From JANXVV01 sp038230975 (GTDB lineage: Bacteria; Planctomycetota; Phycisphaerae; Tepidisphaerales; Tepidisphaeraceae), in contig JBBRMF010000034.1 in assembly GCA_038230975.1 (NCBI GenBank), positions 1-28,987 on the forward strand: DNA of 28,987 nucleotides. The letters are read 5' to 3'. Every line of letters begins with the position of its first letter. Position 1 is the first letter of the stretch. The notes under the pieces were generated by a model. That model was not told where the DNA came from. It did not search any database and saw only the letters and a list, made by a program, of their open reading frames with translations. The position numbers were made by a program, and so were the translations under genes. Below are positions 14,509-21,947 of this stretch, one piece after another.

Positions 14509-15417
14509 TTATCTAGCGGACTGTTGATCCGCCTCCCGTAGTTGATTGGCAGCGGCAGCCACTCTTTCGTGATCACTTTTTGGAAGGTTCGTCAGCAGGG
14601 GTTGCAGCGGGCCGGTGTCGGCGATTCCTGCCAGTCGAATGGCTTCGTGAAGCACGCGGATAGGGTTGATGGCGTTACGCAGGTCTTCAAGGGGACGGAA
14701 AATTTCGCGGATTCGGTCGGCCTCGACGTAGTCATTTCGCCGCATGGCTTCAAGCATGAGGCGGGATAATCGCGGGGCGATACACACGCAACCCGAGGTG
14801 AATCCACCGAGCTTGAAATCACGTGTGTGGATGATCGCCGGTTGTTCACCGATACCGCTGATGATCATCTTGCGGTCCACATGCTCGACCAGTTTCGCCA
14901 GATATGAATCGTTCGCCGGGTTCGCGCGGACGGTGGCGTACTTGATGCCGGAGATGATTTTATCATTGACCAATTTCGCGACGTTTTCCGGCTCGATATA
15001 ACCGTCGTGTTTGATGTAGAGCAACGCGGGGACACCAGCGGCTTGCACGAATCGCCGTACGCCCTCTTCAACGCCATCGCTCGTGGTGATGCCGACCTGC
15101 GGCAGCAGCATGATCGTGGGGAATTTATGGCGGCGGACGATTTTCGCCTGATCCATCGAGAATCCAAATGCCGGGCCGGCGGAAGGGATGACTAAGGTAT
15201 CTGGCCGCGCGGTTTGCTCGAGGTAGCTGAGGGCTTCATCGTATTCGCTCAATGGCATGTGGTAGAAATTAGCGTTACCGCCGTAGAGAAGCGTGCGGAT
15301 GCCACCGGCTTCGATGTGGTGAATGAGTTTTGTGTTTTCGACGTGGTTGAGAAAGCCGTCGGCCTTTCGGGCAAGGGGAGGGACGGCCAGGACGGAATTG
15401 GTGAGTTGATTCAGCAT
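14509..15417 (-). CDS. DHDPS/NAL-family lyase, probable 2-keto-3-deoxy-sugar acid dehydratase or aldolase
   Basis: This is a Schiff-base class I lyase of the dihydrodipicolinate synthase/N-acetylneuraminate lyase family. The 302-residue product has GGIRTLLYGGNANFYHMPLS near the start, the conserved Tyr of ALLYIKHDGY (Y134), and the Schiff-base Lys in SGIKYATVR (K159). True DapA-specific features are weak and no lysine pathway genes are near. Its upstream neighbour is an L-arabinonate-type dehydratase. DHDPS-fold enzymes are known to act next in such pathways, as L-2-keto-3-deoxyarabonate dehydratase or as 2-keto-3-deoxy-sugar-acid aldolase, and that is the favoured role. The stop adjoins the glycosyltransferase start. 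Confidence 0.85.
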   Translation of the reverse strand: MLNQLTNSVLAVPPLARKADGFLNHVENTKLIHHIEAGGIRTLLYGGNANFYHMPLSEYDEALSYLEQTARPDTLVIPSAGPAFGFSMDQAKIVRRHKFPTIMLLPQVGITTSDGVEEGVRRFVQAAGVPALLYIKHDGYIEPENVAKLVNDKIISGIKYATVRANPANDSYLAKLVEHVDRKMIISGIGEQPAIIHTRDFKLGGFTSGCVCIAPRLSRLMLEAMRRNDYVEADRIREIFRPLEDLRNAINPIRVLHEAIRLAGIADTGPLQPLLTNLPKSDHERVAAAANQLREADQQSAR

Positions 15418-15445
15418 GATGCTTCTTTAGTTTAGGGAATAATAT

Positions 15446-15559
15446 TTAACCACAGATAGACACAGATGAACACGGATTGAAGAGAATGATTTTGGATGGA
15501 ATCATTTTCAAAACAAGTCGCTCCGTGAAGTCATTTCATCCGTGTCTATCTGTGGTTAA
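15446..15559. repeat. Dispersed inverted repeat, family B copy 1 (AACCACAGAT type)
   Basis: The left arm TTAACCACAGATAGACACAG continues ATGAACACGGAT. The right arm is ATCCGTGTCTATCTGTGGTTAA. A nested smaller inverted repeat (AATGATT at 15485-15491, AATCATT at 15500-15506) sits inside. A related element is at 23404-23482. This class, built around AACCACAGAT and ACACGGAT, is common in planctomycete and other environmental genomes; that is recalled, not checked. It occupies the gap between the dehydratase and lyase genes. Confidence 0.8.
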
Positions 15560-15572
15560 TCTTTTTTCGTCG

Positions 15573-17312
15573 TTAATAGATATCCGGTTCCGGCGTCTTT
15601 TTTCCGTGGTGTAAAAAGACGAAATCGCAGCCTTCGTGGGCTTGGGTGGTTTGCTGGCAGAACAGTTGACCGTAACCGCGCTCGAAGCGGGGTGGGGTGG
15701 GTTTCCAGTTGGCTTTACGTTTGGCGAGTTCTTCATCGGTGACGTGCAGATGAATGCGGCGGGCTTCAACATCCAGTTCGATGAGATCGCCATCTTGTAC
15801 GAGCGCGATTGGCCCGCCAAGCGCGCTTTCGGGCGACACATGCAAGATGCAGGTGCCGTAGCTGGTTCCACTCATGCGGGCGTCGGAGATGCGGACCATG
15901 TCACGAACGCCTTGTTTTAGAAGCTTTTTCGGGATCGGGAGCATGCCCCATTCGGGCATGCCGGGCGCGCCAATCGGGCCACCACTTTGCAGGACCAGCA
16001 CGGTGTCGGCGGTGACGTTAAGGCCATCATCGTCGATCCGGTTTTTCAGGTCGGCGTAGTCGTGAAAGACGAGCGCGGGACCGGTGTGTTTCAGCAAACG
16101 TGGCTCGGCGGCGGTCGGTTTGATGACGCAACCATCCGGAGCCAGATTACCGCGGAGCACGAACGTCGCGCCGGCTTTTGAAAGGGGTTGATCGATGGGG
16201 AGAATGACTTTGTCGTTGTGGACCTCGGCGTGTTCGATATTTTCGCCGAGTGTTTTGCCGGTGATCGTCAGGCAGTCGACATGCAGCAGCGGGCGGATGC
16301 GGTTGAGCAGCGCGGGCAGTCCCCCGGCGTCGTAGAAATCTTCCATCAGGTATTCACCGCTCGGCCTGAGGTTGGCGATGACGGGAATGCGTTGAGAGAT
16401 TTTGTCGAACGTATCCAACGGCAACGGCAAACCCGCGCGGCCGGCCATCGCGATCAAGTGAATGATGGCGTTGGTCGATCCCCCGATGGCCATGTCGACG
16501 GTGATTGCATTTTCAAAAGCACGGGCGCTGAGTATCTCGCTGGGCTTGAGATCTTCCCAGGCCATCTCGACGATGCGGCGACCTGTGTGCGTGGCCATGC
16601 GACTATGCGCGGAATGCACGGCGGGGATGGTAGAACTTCCGGGGAGACACAGGCCGAGCGTTTCGGCGATGGCGGTCATCGTGGCGGCGGTGCCCATCGT
16701 CATGCAATGGCCCGGTGATCGAGCGATGCCGTCTTCAATCTCACGCCATTGGCATTCGTTGATATTGCCGGCGTTGCGCTCGGCCCAGTATTTCCAGGCA
16801 TCGGTACCGGAGCCTAATGTGGTGCCGTTCCAATTGCCTTTGAGCATCGGCCCGGCGGGCAGAAAAATCGCGGGGATGTCGGCGGACGTTGCCCCCATGA
16901 TGAGGGCAGGCGTGGTTTTATCGCAGCCACCCATCAGCACCACGGCATCCAGCGGATGGCAGCGAATCGTCTCTTCAATCTCCATCGCGGCCAAATTGCG
17001 ATAGAGCATCGACGATGGTTTCATGAACGATTCACTGAGCGTCATGACGGGGATTTCGACCGGGAACCCACCGGCTTGCCATACGCCGCGCTTGATCTCT
17101 TCGGCGCGCTGGCGGAAGTGGGTATGGCAGGTCGCCAGATCGCTCCAGGTATTCAGGATTCCGACAACGGGTTTGCCATCCCAATCCTCGCGAGAAAATC
17201 CCATCTGCTTGGCGCGGGAACGATGGCCGAAGGAGCGGAGATCATCCGGGCCAAACCAGCGGTGGCTGCGGAGCTGGTCGGCGGCAATAAGGGGACGGGG
17301 TTGGTTGGGCAT
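15573..17312 (-). CDS. IlvD/Edd-family sugar-acid dehydratase (L-arabinonate dehydratase type)
   Basis: This is an Fe-S dehydratase acting on sugar acids such as L-arabinonate, D-xylonate or related aldonates, giving 2-keto-3-deoxy acids. The 579-residue product has the subgroup N-terminus RSHRWFGPDDLRSFGHRSRA. Cluster cysteines are C62 (DLATCHTH), C130 (GGCDKTTP) and C203 (GHCMTMGTAA). The catalytic serine region is ISDARMSGTSYGT (S481). The three-cysteine pattern and RWFGP opening favour the arabinonate/xylonate [2Fe-2S] group over IlvD. ATG 17312 is chosen because the longer frame would start inside a strong promoter. It lacks a Shine-Dalgarno site. It is followed by a DHDPS-family lyase, the next step of the same route. 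Confidence 0.93.
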   Translation of the reverse strand: MPNQPRPLIAADQLRSHRWFGPDDLRSFGHRSRAKQMGFSREDWDGKPVVGILNTWSDLATCHTHFRQRAEEIKRGVWQAGGFPVEIPVMTLSESFMKPSSMLYRNLAAMEIEETIRCHPLDAVVLMGGCDKTTPALIMGATSADIPAIFLPAGPMLKGNWNGTTLGSGTDAWKYWAERNAGNINECQWREIEDGIARSPGHCMTMGTAATMTAIAETLGLCLPGSSTIPAVHSAHSRMATHTGRRIVEMAWEDLKPSEILSARAFENAITVDMAIGGSTNAIIHLIAMAGRAGLPLPLDTFDKISQRIPVIANLRPSGEYLMEDFYDAGGLPALLNRIRPLLHVDCLTITGKTLGENIEHAEVHNDKVILPIDQPLSKAGATFVLRGNLAPDGCVIKPTAAEPRLLKHTGPALVFHDYADLKNRIDDDGLNVTADTVLVLQSGGPIGAPGMPEWGMLPIPKKLLKQGVRDMVRISDARMSGTSYGTCILHVSPESALGGPIALVQDGDLIELDVEARRIHLHVTDEELAKRKANWKPTPPRFERGYGQLFCQQTTQAHEGCDFVFLHHGKKTPEPDIY

Positions 17313-17334
17313 TGGGGTCTCGGGGAAAAGGGAT

Positions 17335-17363
17335 ATTGTAGGGAAGGGAGTCGGGGGTGGCAA
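17335..17363 (-). promoter_or_regulatory. Sigma-70-type promoter of the dehydratase operon
   Basis: Reading the minus strand, TTGCCA (17363-17358), a 17-base spacer and TACAAT (17340-17335) match the housekeeping consensus in five of six bases each. The expected start is near 17328, giving a leader of about 16 bases before ATG 17312. This also rules out the upstream in-frame start at 17363. Confidence 0.65.
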
Positions 17364-17392
17364 AGTCTAAGCTGTAGGCGGTGCCTTTGGTA

Positions 17393-17421
17393 CTGTTCCT
17401 GTGTACTGGAACGTGTATAAT
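17393..17421 (+). promoter_or_regulatory. Minus-10 and possible operator of the toxin-antitoxin pair
   Basis: TATAAT (17416-17421) is a perfect minus-10, placing transcription start around 17428, within about two bases of the antitoxin ATG at 17430, so the message would be almost leaderless. No good minus-35 lies at normal spacing. GTTCC and GGAAC (17395-17399 and 17408-17412) form a small inverted repeat within two TACTG half-sites. This is a plausible autoregulatory operator. Confidence 0.5.
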
Positions 17422-17429
17422 TCTACGTC

Positions 17430-17669
17430 ATGACCACAACATTTAAGGTTCATTTCGACGGCACCGTTCTGGTGCCGGAGCAACCGATCGATCTGCCCAT
17501 CGGACAATCGGTCAATGTGCGCGTCGAGGATGTTCCGTTGCCACCGACTGGCAATGCTACGGTGGCGGCGCTGCTCGCCGCTATCCGATCAACGCCTCCC
17601 GTTTCGGCGGAAGATATGGCGGAACTTGAGCGACTCATCGCCGAAGGCCGCCAACCGATTCGCTACTAG
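17430..17669 (+). CDS. Antitoxin-like protein of a PIN-toxin pair
   Basis: This 79-residue protein opens FKVHFDGTVLVPEQPIDLPI followed by GQSVNVRVE. That pattern is shared by short beta-rich antitoxins of the DUF104/AF2212 type, which pair with PIN toxins. The C-terminal part, SAEDMAELERLIAEGRQPIR, looks like a helix that would wrap the toxin. It starts 8 bases after a perfect TATAAT. The toxin gene follows after 26 bases. The family call comes from the N-terminal pattern and from context. Confidence 0.78.
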   Translation: MTTTFKVHFDGTVLVPEQPIDLPIGQSVNVRVEDVPLPPTGNATVAALLAAIRSTPPVSAEDMAELERLIAEGRQPIRY

Positions 17670-17695
17670 AGGATCTTTGACGAACCGGGCGGCGC

Positions 17696-18109
17696 GTGAC
17701 ATTTTTATTGGATACCAACGCCGTCAGCGAATTGATGAACGACAATCCCCAGGTGGTTGCTCGAATGACGGCAGCGTCGTCGGTTCACGCAATCGTGACG
17801 AGTACGATCGTGGGTGGCGAGATACTCTACGGCGTGGCACGGCTTCAAGCGGGATGGCGCAAATCGCTGTTCGAAGCCAAAGCCGCCGCGGTTTTCAACC
17901 TCCTTCCCTGCATGCCGGTGACTGCCGCTGTCGCGGACGACTATGCGCGGCTTAAAGCGGATCAGGAAAAGCGGGGACTTCGTCTGGATGAAAACGACCT
18001 GTGGATCGCCGCCACCGCATGGAGCCTGGACGCAACTGTCGTTAGCCGTGACGGTGATCTCAAGCGGGCCGTTGGGCTGAAGGTGATCGACTGGACGGTG
18101 TGGACTTGA
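17696..18109 (+). CDS. vapC: PIN-domain ribonuclease toxin (VapC family)
   Basis: VapC toxins are Mg2+-dependent RNases that cut tRNA or rRNA when the antitoxin is lost. The 137-residue protein has the four-acid PIN site: D6 in FLLDTNAVSE, E42 in VGGEILYGV, D101 in ENDLWIAATA and D119 in SRDGDL. All are present, so it should be active. The start is GTG 17696; no later start keeps D6. It lies 26 bases after the antitoxin and ends convergent to the ABC ATPase gene, 27 bases away. Confidence 0.92.
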   Translation: MTFLLDTNAVSELMNDNPQVVARMTAASSVHAIVTSTIVGGEILYGVARLQAGWRKSLFEAKAAAVFNLLPCMPVTAAVADDYARLKADQEKRGLRLDENDLWIAATAWSLDATVVSRDGDLKRAVGLKVIDWTVWT

Positions 18110-18136
18110 CCCGTCCGCAGTGCGGAAGCTACGAAA

Positions 18137-19480
18137 TCAAGTCACCGCTTCTTGTTTCGTGGGCTCATCCAGATACAACGTCTCACTCTCCGTCGAATAC
18201 CCAAACAACTCCGCAAACCTTCCCCACGCCACGATGGTCTTGAACAGCGCTTCGGTGTCTTGCGTGGGGAGGCGGATGGCTAATTCTTCCAGCACGACAT
18301 CCTGGGGGAGTCGTTTATTTTTGGCTTCGTCGAGAATCTGGATGACGTAGCGGAAGGTGCCAAGTTTGCGAAGCTGCTCGTTGAGTTGTTTCTTACGCTC
18401 GTTGATATCCATATCCAAAAAGCGACGGCCTAGTTCGGTGATGGCGACGCTGTTTTTGGGAGTGTCGAGGAAGCCTAACATTTCGCCGGCTTTGACGACG
18501 GCGAGGGTTTGGCCGAAGTCGTAGTCGGTGAGCTGGTCGAGGGCAAAGACATCCATGCGGCCGCCGCGATCGTTGACCATTTCCATCATGCCAAAGACGG
18601 AACCCAGGTTGACGCACGGCAACGGTTCCGGGGCGGGCATGCCACCGAGTTCGGTCGGGGCGGTGGTAGGTTCCTCGGGGAGATGTTCTTTGACGATGAC
18701 GTCGTGAATGTGCTGCACGAGGCCGAGGAATTCAGGGGATTGATAGTCGCGCGGGTGGGCAATGGTGTTTTTGATGATCTGCCGTACGTGACCGGGGCGG
18801 GTGCCCATGATGACGATGCGGTCGGCGAGGAAGACGGCTTCCTCGATGATGTGCGTAATCATCAGCACGCTTTTGACGGCGTTGACGGAAGAGCCATCGG
18901 TTTCCTGCACGGCGCCGCCGGTCCAGAGCTGGTAGACTTCGCTGCGCAGACTCTCGGCGGTGAAAACGTCGAGGGCGCTGAACGGTTCATCCATGCAAAG
19001 TAGTTCCGGGCCACGGGCCAGGGCGCGGGCGATGCCGACGCGCTGCTTCATGCCACCGCTGAGTTCTTTGGGGTAGGCTTCTTCGTAGCCTTCCAGACCG
19101 ACCATATCGATGCAGCGGAGGATGCGTTTGCGGGCGGTGGCGGCGTCGAGCCCGAGGCCGTTCAACGCGACTTCGATATTTTTGCCAACGGTGAGCCAGG
19201 GATAGAGCGCGAAATTCTGGAAGACGATCGAGATGCCCGGGTGGATGCCCACGAGGGGTTTACCGTGGGCGAGAATTTCACCTTTGGTAGGTTGAAGTAA
19301 TCCGACAAGGGCGCGGAGCAGCGTGCTTTTGCCGCAACCGCTGGGGCCGAGGATGGCGACGACTTCGCCTTCGCAGACGGCCAGTGAGACTCTATCGAGC
19401 ACGAGCTTGGAGGCGTCGTTGCCGAAGGAGACGGTTACGTCTTTCGCTTCGCAGATGGGGGTGCCGTTGGGTGTCGTCAT
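18137..19480 (-). CDS. ABC transporter ATPase with C-terminal AAA-associated domain (nitrate/sulfonate class)
   Basis: This is the ATP-hydrolysing subunit of an NrtD/SsuB/TauB-class importer. The 447-residue product has an ABC domain at about 10-270: Walker A GPSGCGKS (45-52), Q-loop VFQNFALYPWLTV, signature LSGGMKQR (140-147), Walker B LLCMDEPFSALD (160-171) and the H-loop MITH. A short insert (GGAVQETDGSSVNAVKS) lies before the H-loop. From about 285 a second domain resembles the AAA-associated C-terminal domain found on some such ATPases (FGMMEMVNDRGGRMDVFALD to the end), probably regulatory. ATG 19480 is preferred over the one five codons upstream because AAGG precedes it at good spacing. 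The permease gene is directly upstream. Confidence 0.88.
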   Translation of the reverse strand: MTTPNGTPICEAKDVTVSFGNDASKLVLDRVSLAVCEGEVVAILGPSGCGKSTLLRALVGLLQPTKGEILAHGKPLVGIHPGISIVFQNFALYPWLTVGKNIEVALNGLGLDAATARKRILRCIDMVGLEGYEEAYPKELSGGMKQRVGIARALARGPELLCMDEPFSALDVFTAESLRSEVYQLWTGGAVQETDGSSVNAVKSVLMITHIIEEAVFLADRIVIMGTRPGHVRQIIKNTIAHPRDYQSPEFLGLVQHIHDVIVKEHLPEEPTTAPTELGGMPAPEPLPCVNLGSVFGMMEMVNDRGGRMDVFALDQLTDYDFGQTLAVVKAGEMLGFLDTPKNSVAITELGRRFLDMDINERKKQLNEQLRKLGTFRYVIQILDEAKNKRLPQDVVLEELAIRLPTQDTEALFKTIVAWGRFAELFGYSTESETLYLDEPTKQEAVT

Positions 19481-19515
19481 GAAGAGCCTTGTCATTCTTA
19501 TTGGTCAAAAACGGG

Positions 19516-19640
19516 AGGAGGCACAGAGAGCACAGAGAAGGAAGAGAGTTGAACATGAATTCAATCAATGAAATAGGGGTTTTATTTTGTGACCAAAATC
19601 ATACAAACATCTTTCTGTGATCTCCGTGTCTCTGTGGCTA
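19516..19640. repeat. Dispersed inverted repeat, family C (CACAGAG type)
   Basis: The left arm contains GCACAGAGAGCACAGAGAAG and the right arm, 19612-19640, contains TCTGTGATCTCCGTGTCTCT followed by GTGGC. They are imperfect complements. A second pair, TTGGTCA (19501-19507) and TGACCAA (19590-19596), overlaps it. It fills the gap between the ABC permease and ATPase genes. The build resembles family B, with different core words. Confidence 0.6.
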
Positions 19641-19648
19641 TTCATAAT

Positions 19649-21421
19649 TTATGCATTCAAACTGTATCGATTTTCTGCGAGTCGATACATTTTTTTCCAG
19701 AAGAATCGATTCACGAGCACGACGAAGAGAGCCATCGTCACGATGCCGGCGGTGAGCAGGGGGAAGTTGGCTTTGGTCGTGGCGACGCTGATCGTGGAAC
19801 CGAGGCCGAAGGCAGTGAGGGTTTGGCCTTTGCTCTGAACGTATTCGGATACGATCGTGGCGTTCCAGGCGCCGCCGGTGGCTGTGACCAGGCCGGTGAC
19901 GAGATAGGGGAACACGCTGGGCAGGTAGATCTGGGTCCATCGCTGCCGACGGCTCATGTGGTAGACATGACCGACTTCCTTCAAGTCGGCGGGTATGGCC
20001 GAAGCACCCGCGATCACGTTAAAGAGGATGTACCACTGTGCTCCGAGCAGCATCAAGGCCACGCAACCGATCGTAAAGTGTACGTGCAGAAATAGCAGGA
20101 GCATCGTAACTAGCGGAAAGAGCATGGGTGCCGGGAAGCTGGCGACTACTTGAATGATAGGTTGCAGCCGCTGGGACCATTTGGGAGACAGTCCGATGAG
20201 GATTCCCACGGGGAGTGTCCATGCGGCACCGAGTACAACCGCCGCGGTGGTGCGAAGGAACGATGCGCCAAGGGCGAGAACCACGCGAACCCAATCTTCG
20301 TGATTGACGGCGTCGTGGAGGGGGAGTGCGATCAACAGACCGATCAATTTCCATACTCCCCATGCGGCGCAGAGTGCGAGCAGAATCAAAGCAAACCATT
20401 TGATGGCGTTTAATATCATCGCAATTGCGTTCTGTGAGGACGCCGATGTTGTGGGTCCGATCTTTTTTGGATTGCTTTGAACGACCGCATCCAGATGAGA
20501 ATCAGGCTTGTGAAATTTACGATGAACCCACCGCCATACGCGTGAATGAGTAAGCAAGTTCAGCACCCAGGATTGGGGTTTATCGGTATCGGCTGAATCT
20601 TCGAGCTTGAATCGCTGGCTCCAGACGACGATGGGTCGCCAGATGAGTTGGTCGACGGTGACGATCATCAGGATCATCGCAAAAATGGCGGCGATCATGG
20701 CGGGGGTGTTGCCCTTGTTGATGGCCTCGTTCATGTACGAGCCGATGCCGGGAAGCCGGTAATCTTTATCACCGAGCGTGAAGGCTTCGTTGACGGTGAG
20801 AAAGAACCAACCGCCGGCCATGGACATCATGGAGTTCCAGACGAGGCCGATCATGGCGGCCGGAAGTTCGAGCAGTTTGAAGATCTGCCAACCGTTTAAG
20901 CGTTGAATGGCGGCGACTTCGCGAAGAGGGGATGGGATACCCCGCAGGCTGCCATGGAAGCTGAAGGTCATGTTCCAGACCTGGGCGGTAAAGATCATGA
21001 CGATGCAAGCCAGCTCAAGGCCAAGTTCGCGCGTCGGGAAGATGCTGATCATGGCGATGACGAGTCCGGGCAGGAACCCAAGCACGGGAATGGCCTGGAG
21101 CACGTCGAGCGCGGGGATCATGATTCTTTCAGCGCGATGGTTGTGAGCCGCGATGGTTCCGTAGACAAGCGTGAACCCGAGCGAAAGCAGGTAGGCGGCC
21201 AACCCTCGCGCGAGGCTGAACATGGTGTATTTTGGAAGTGCCCAAAATGACAGGCTGATGACGACGGTGGGTGAGTAGGGGGCTGCGACCTGCCTGCCGA
21301 AAGTGACGATCGCGCCGATCGCCGCGCCGACGACCATCAGGACGACCAGATCAAGACCGATCTTGGCGGGTGCTCTGAGCGCCTCGCGAACTCGATGCGT
21401 GTGAACTACGTTCAATGGCAA
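19649..21421 (-). CDS. Fused double ABC permease (nitrate/sulfonate/taurine class)
   Basis: This 590-residue membrane protein carries two binding-protein-dependent permease domains in one chain (about 1-275 and 330-590), each with five to six hydrophobic segments. Each half has its ATPase-contacting loop: EVAAIQRLNGWQIFKLLELP in the first and EVGHVYHMSRRQRWTQIYLP in the second. Separate subunits are the rule in this class, so the fusion would make both halves of the channel. It pairs with the downstream ATPase; no periplasmic binding protein is near, so substrate is unknown. The start is TTG 21421, supported by GGAG six bases upstream; another TTG two codons later is possible. Confidence 0.88.
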   Translation of the reverse strand: MPLNVVHTHRVREALRAPAKIGLDLVVLMVVGAAIGAIVTFGRQVAAPYSPTVVISLSFWALPKYTMFSLARGLAAYLLSLGFTLVYGTIAAHNHRAERIMIPALDVLQAIPVLGFLPGLVIAMISIFPTRELGLELACIVMIFTAQVWNMTFSFHGSLRGIPSPLREVAAIQRLNGWQIFKLLELPAAMIGLVWNSMMSMAGGWFFLTVNEAFTLGDKDYRLPGIGSYMNEAINKGNTPAMIAAIFAMILMIVTVDQLIWRPIVVWSQRFKLEDSADTDKPQSWVLNLLTHSRVWRWVHRKFHKPDSHLDAVVQSNPKKIGPTTSASSQNAIAMILNAIKWFALILLALCAAWGVWKLIGLLIALPLHDAVNHEDWVRVVLALGASFLRTTAAVVLGAAWTLPVGILIGLSPKWSQRLQPIIQVVASFPAPMLFPLVTMLLLFLHVHFTIGCVALMLLGAQWYILFNVIAGASAIPADLKEVGHVYHMSRRQRWTQIYLPSVFPYLVTGLVTATGGAWNATIVSEYVQSKGQTLTAFGLGSTISVATTKANFPLLTAGIVTMALFVVLVNRFFWKKMYRLAENRYSLNA

Positions 21422-21427
21422 GTCATT

Positions 21428-21431
21428 CTCC
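21428..21431 (-). promoter_or_regulatory. Shine-Dalgarno site supporting a TTG start
   Basis: On the minus strand, GGAG lies six bases before TTG 21421 of the fused permease gene. No ATG or GTG lies in frame before the first transmembrane helix, so the TTG start rests on this site. Confidence 0.55.
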
Positions 21432-21501
21432 GTTCGCGTATTCGGGGAAACTGTTTCGGGATTATCGGCAATTGTCGCGAACCACCTTGCTTAGAAGCGT
21501 T

Positions 21502-21523
21502 CAAAATCCATTTTGGTTTGACA
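21502..21523 (+). promoter_or_regulatory. Candidate promoter minus-35 with adjoining palindromic operator
   Basis: CAAAAT-CC-ATTTTG (21502-21515) is a perfect six-base inverted repeat just before a consensus minus-35 TTGACA (21518-21523). The best minus-10, TACCCT (21542-21547), is weak and 18 bases away, which would put the start of transcription at the small gene's start codon. An A/T-rich palindrome at the head of a zinc uptake locus could bind a Zur/Fur-type regulator, but it does not clearly match a known Zur box. Confidence 0.25.
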
Positions 21524-21547
21524 TCCACGTTAGTATTGTCTTACCCT

Positions 21548-21889
21548 ATGCATGTGCGTAATCTCGCATCCATTCTACTTTTGCTTTGTTTTGCCGCTCT
21601 CGGAACGGGAACGGTGGAGTACCTGCACAATCAGCAGCATGCCCGAGAATATGCGGCGATTAGCGCCGCCGCGCTGAATGCCGGATTGCCCTCGTTGCCG
21701 CATGGTACGCATGATGAATCCAATTGCGAATTTCATGCGCAATTGCATGTGCCGCTAATGGCGACGGCTTGGATTCCGCTGTTGGTTGCTCTGGGGTTGA
21801 TCGTTGCTTTTCTCACTCAACTGACGGCCTCTGTCCCGTCTCGTCTGGTTCCTTCCTGCCGAGTCTGCCGCGGCCCACCGCTGCGATAG
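21548..21889 (+). CDS. Small membrane protein with His/Cys cluster at the head of the zinc locus
   Basis: This 113-residue protein belongs to no family I can name. It has an N-terminal hydrophobic segment (about 5-22), a soluble loop, and a second hydrophobic segment (about 71-92). The loop ends with HDESNCEFHAQLH, whose H55, C60, H63 and H67 could bind a metal ion. The short C-terminal tail has CRVC (C104, C107). With both helices crossing, the His/Cys loop would lie outside the cytoplasm. The frame is open upstream to 21395, but ATG 21548 gives the first hydrophobic start. There is no obvious Shine-Dalgarno site. It precedes the porin-like gene by 58 bases, and both precede znuACB. Confidence 0.65.
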   Translation: MHVRNLASILLLLCFAALGTGTVEYLHNQQHAREYAAISAAALNAGLPSLPHGTHDESNCEFHAQLHVPLMATAWIPLLVALGLIVAFLTQLTASVPSRLVPSCRVCRGPPLR

Positions 21890-21947
21890 TCGTTCACTTT
21901 CACGTTCATTTTAAGAATCAAAATCCCTTCCATTGAAGGAGACGACT

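Noticed and set aside
16188..16718. Open frame on the plus strand inside the dehydratase gene
   Set aside because: It is antisense to the cysteine-bearing catalytic part of the dehydratase, and its translation matches nothing I recognise.
17313..17363. Seventeen-codon upstream extension of the dehydratase
   Set aside because: It overlaps the minus-35 and minus-10 of the inferred promoter and adds a Pro-rich leader unlike the family; ATG 17312 is a better start.
18111..18127. Small palindrome TCCGCA-G-TGCGGA between vapC and the ABC ATPase, considered as a terminator
   Set aside because: The loop is a single base and no T-run follows on either strand.
21395..21547. Longer N-terminus for the small His/Cys membrane protein
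   Set aside because: It would span the divergent promoter region and put a polar stretch before the hydrophobic start; no ribosome site supports it.
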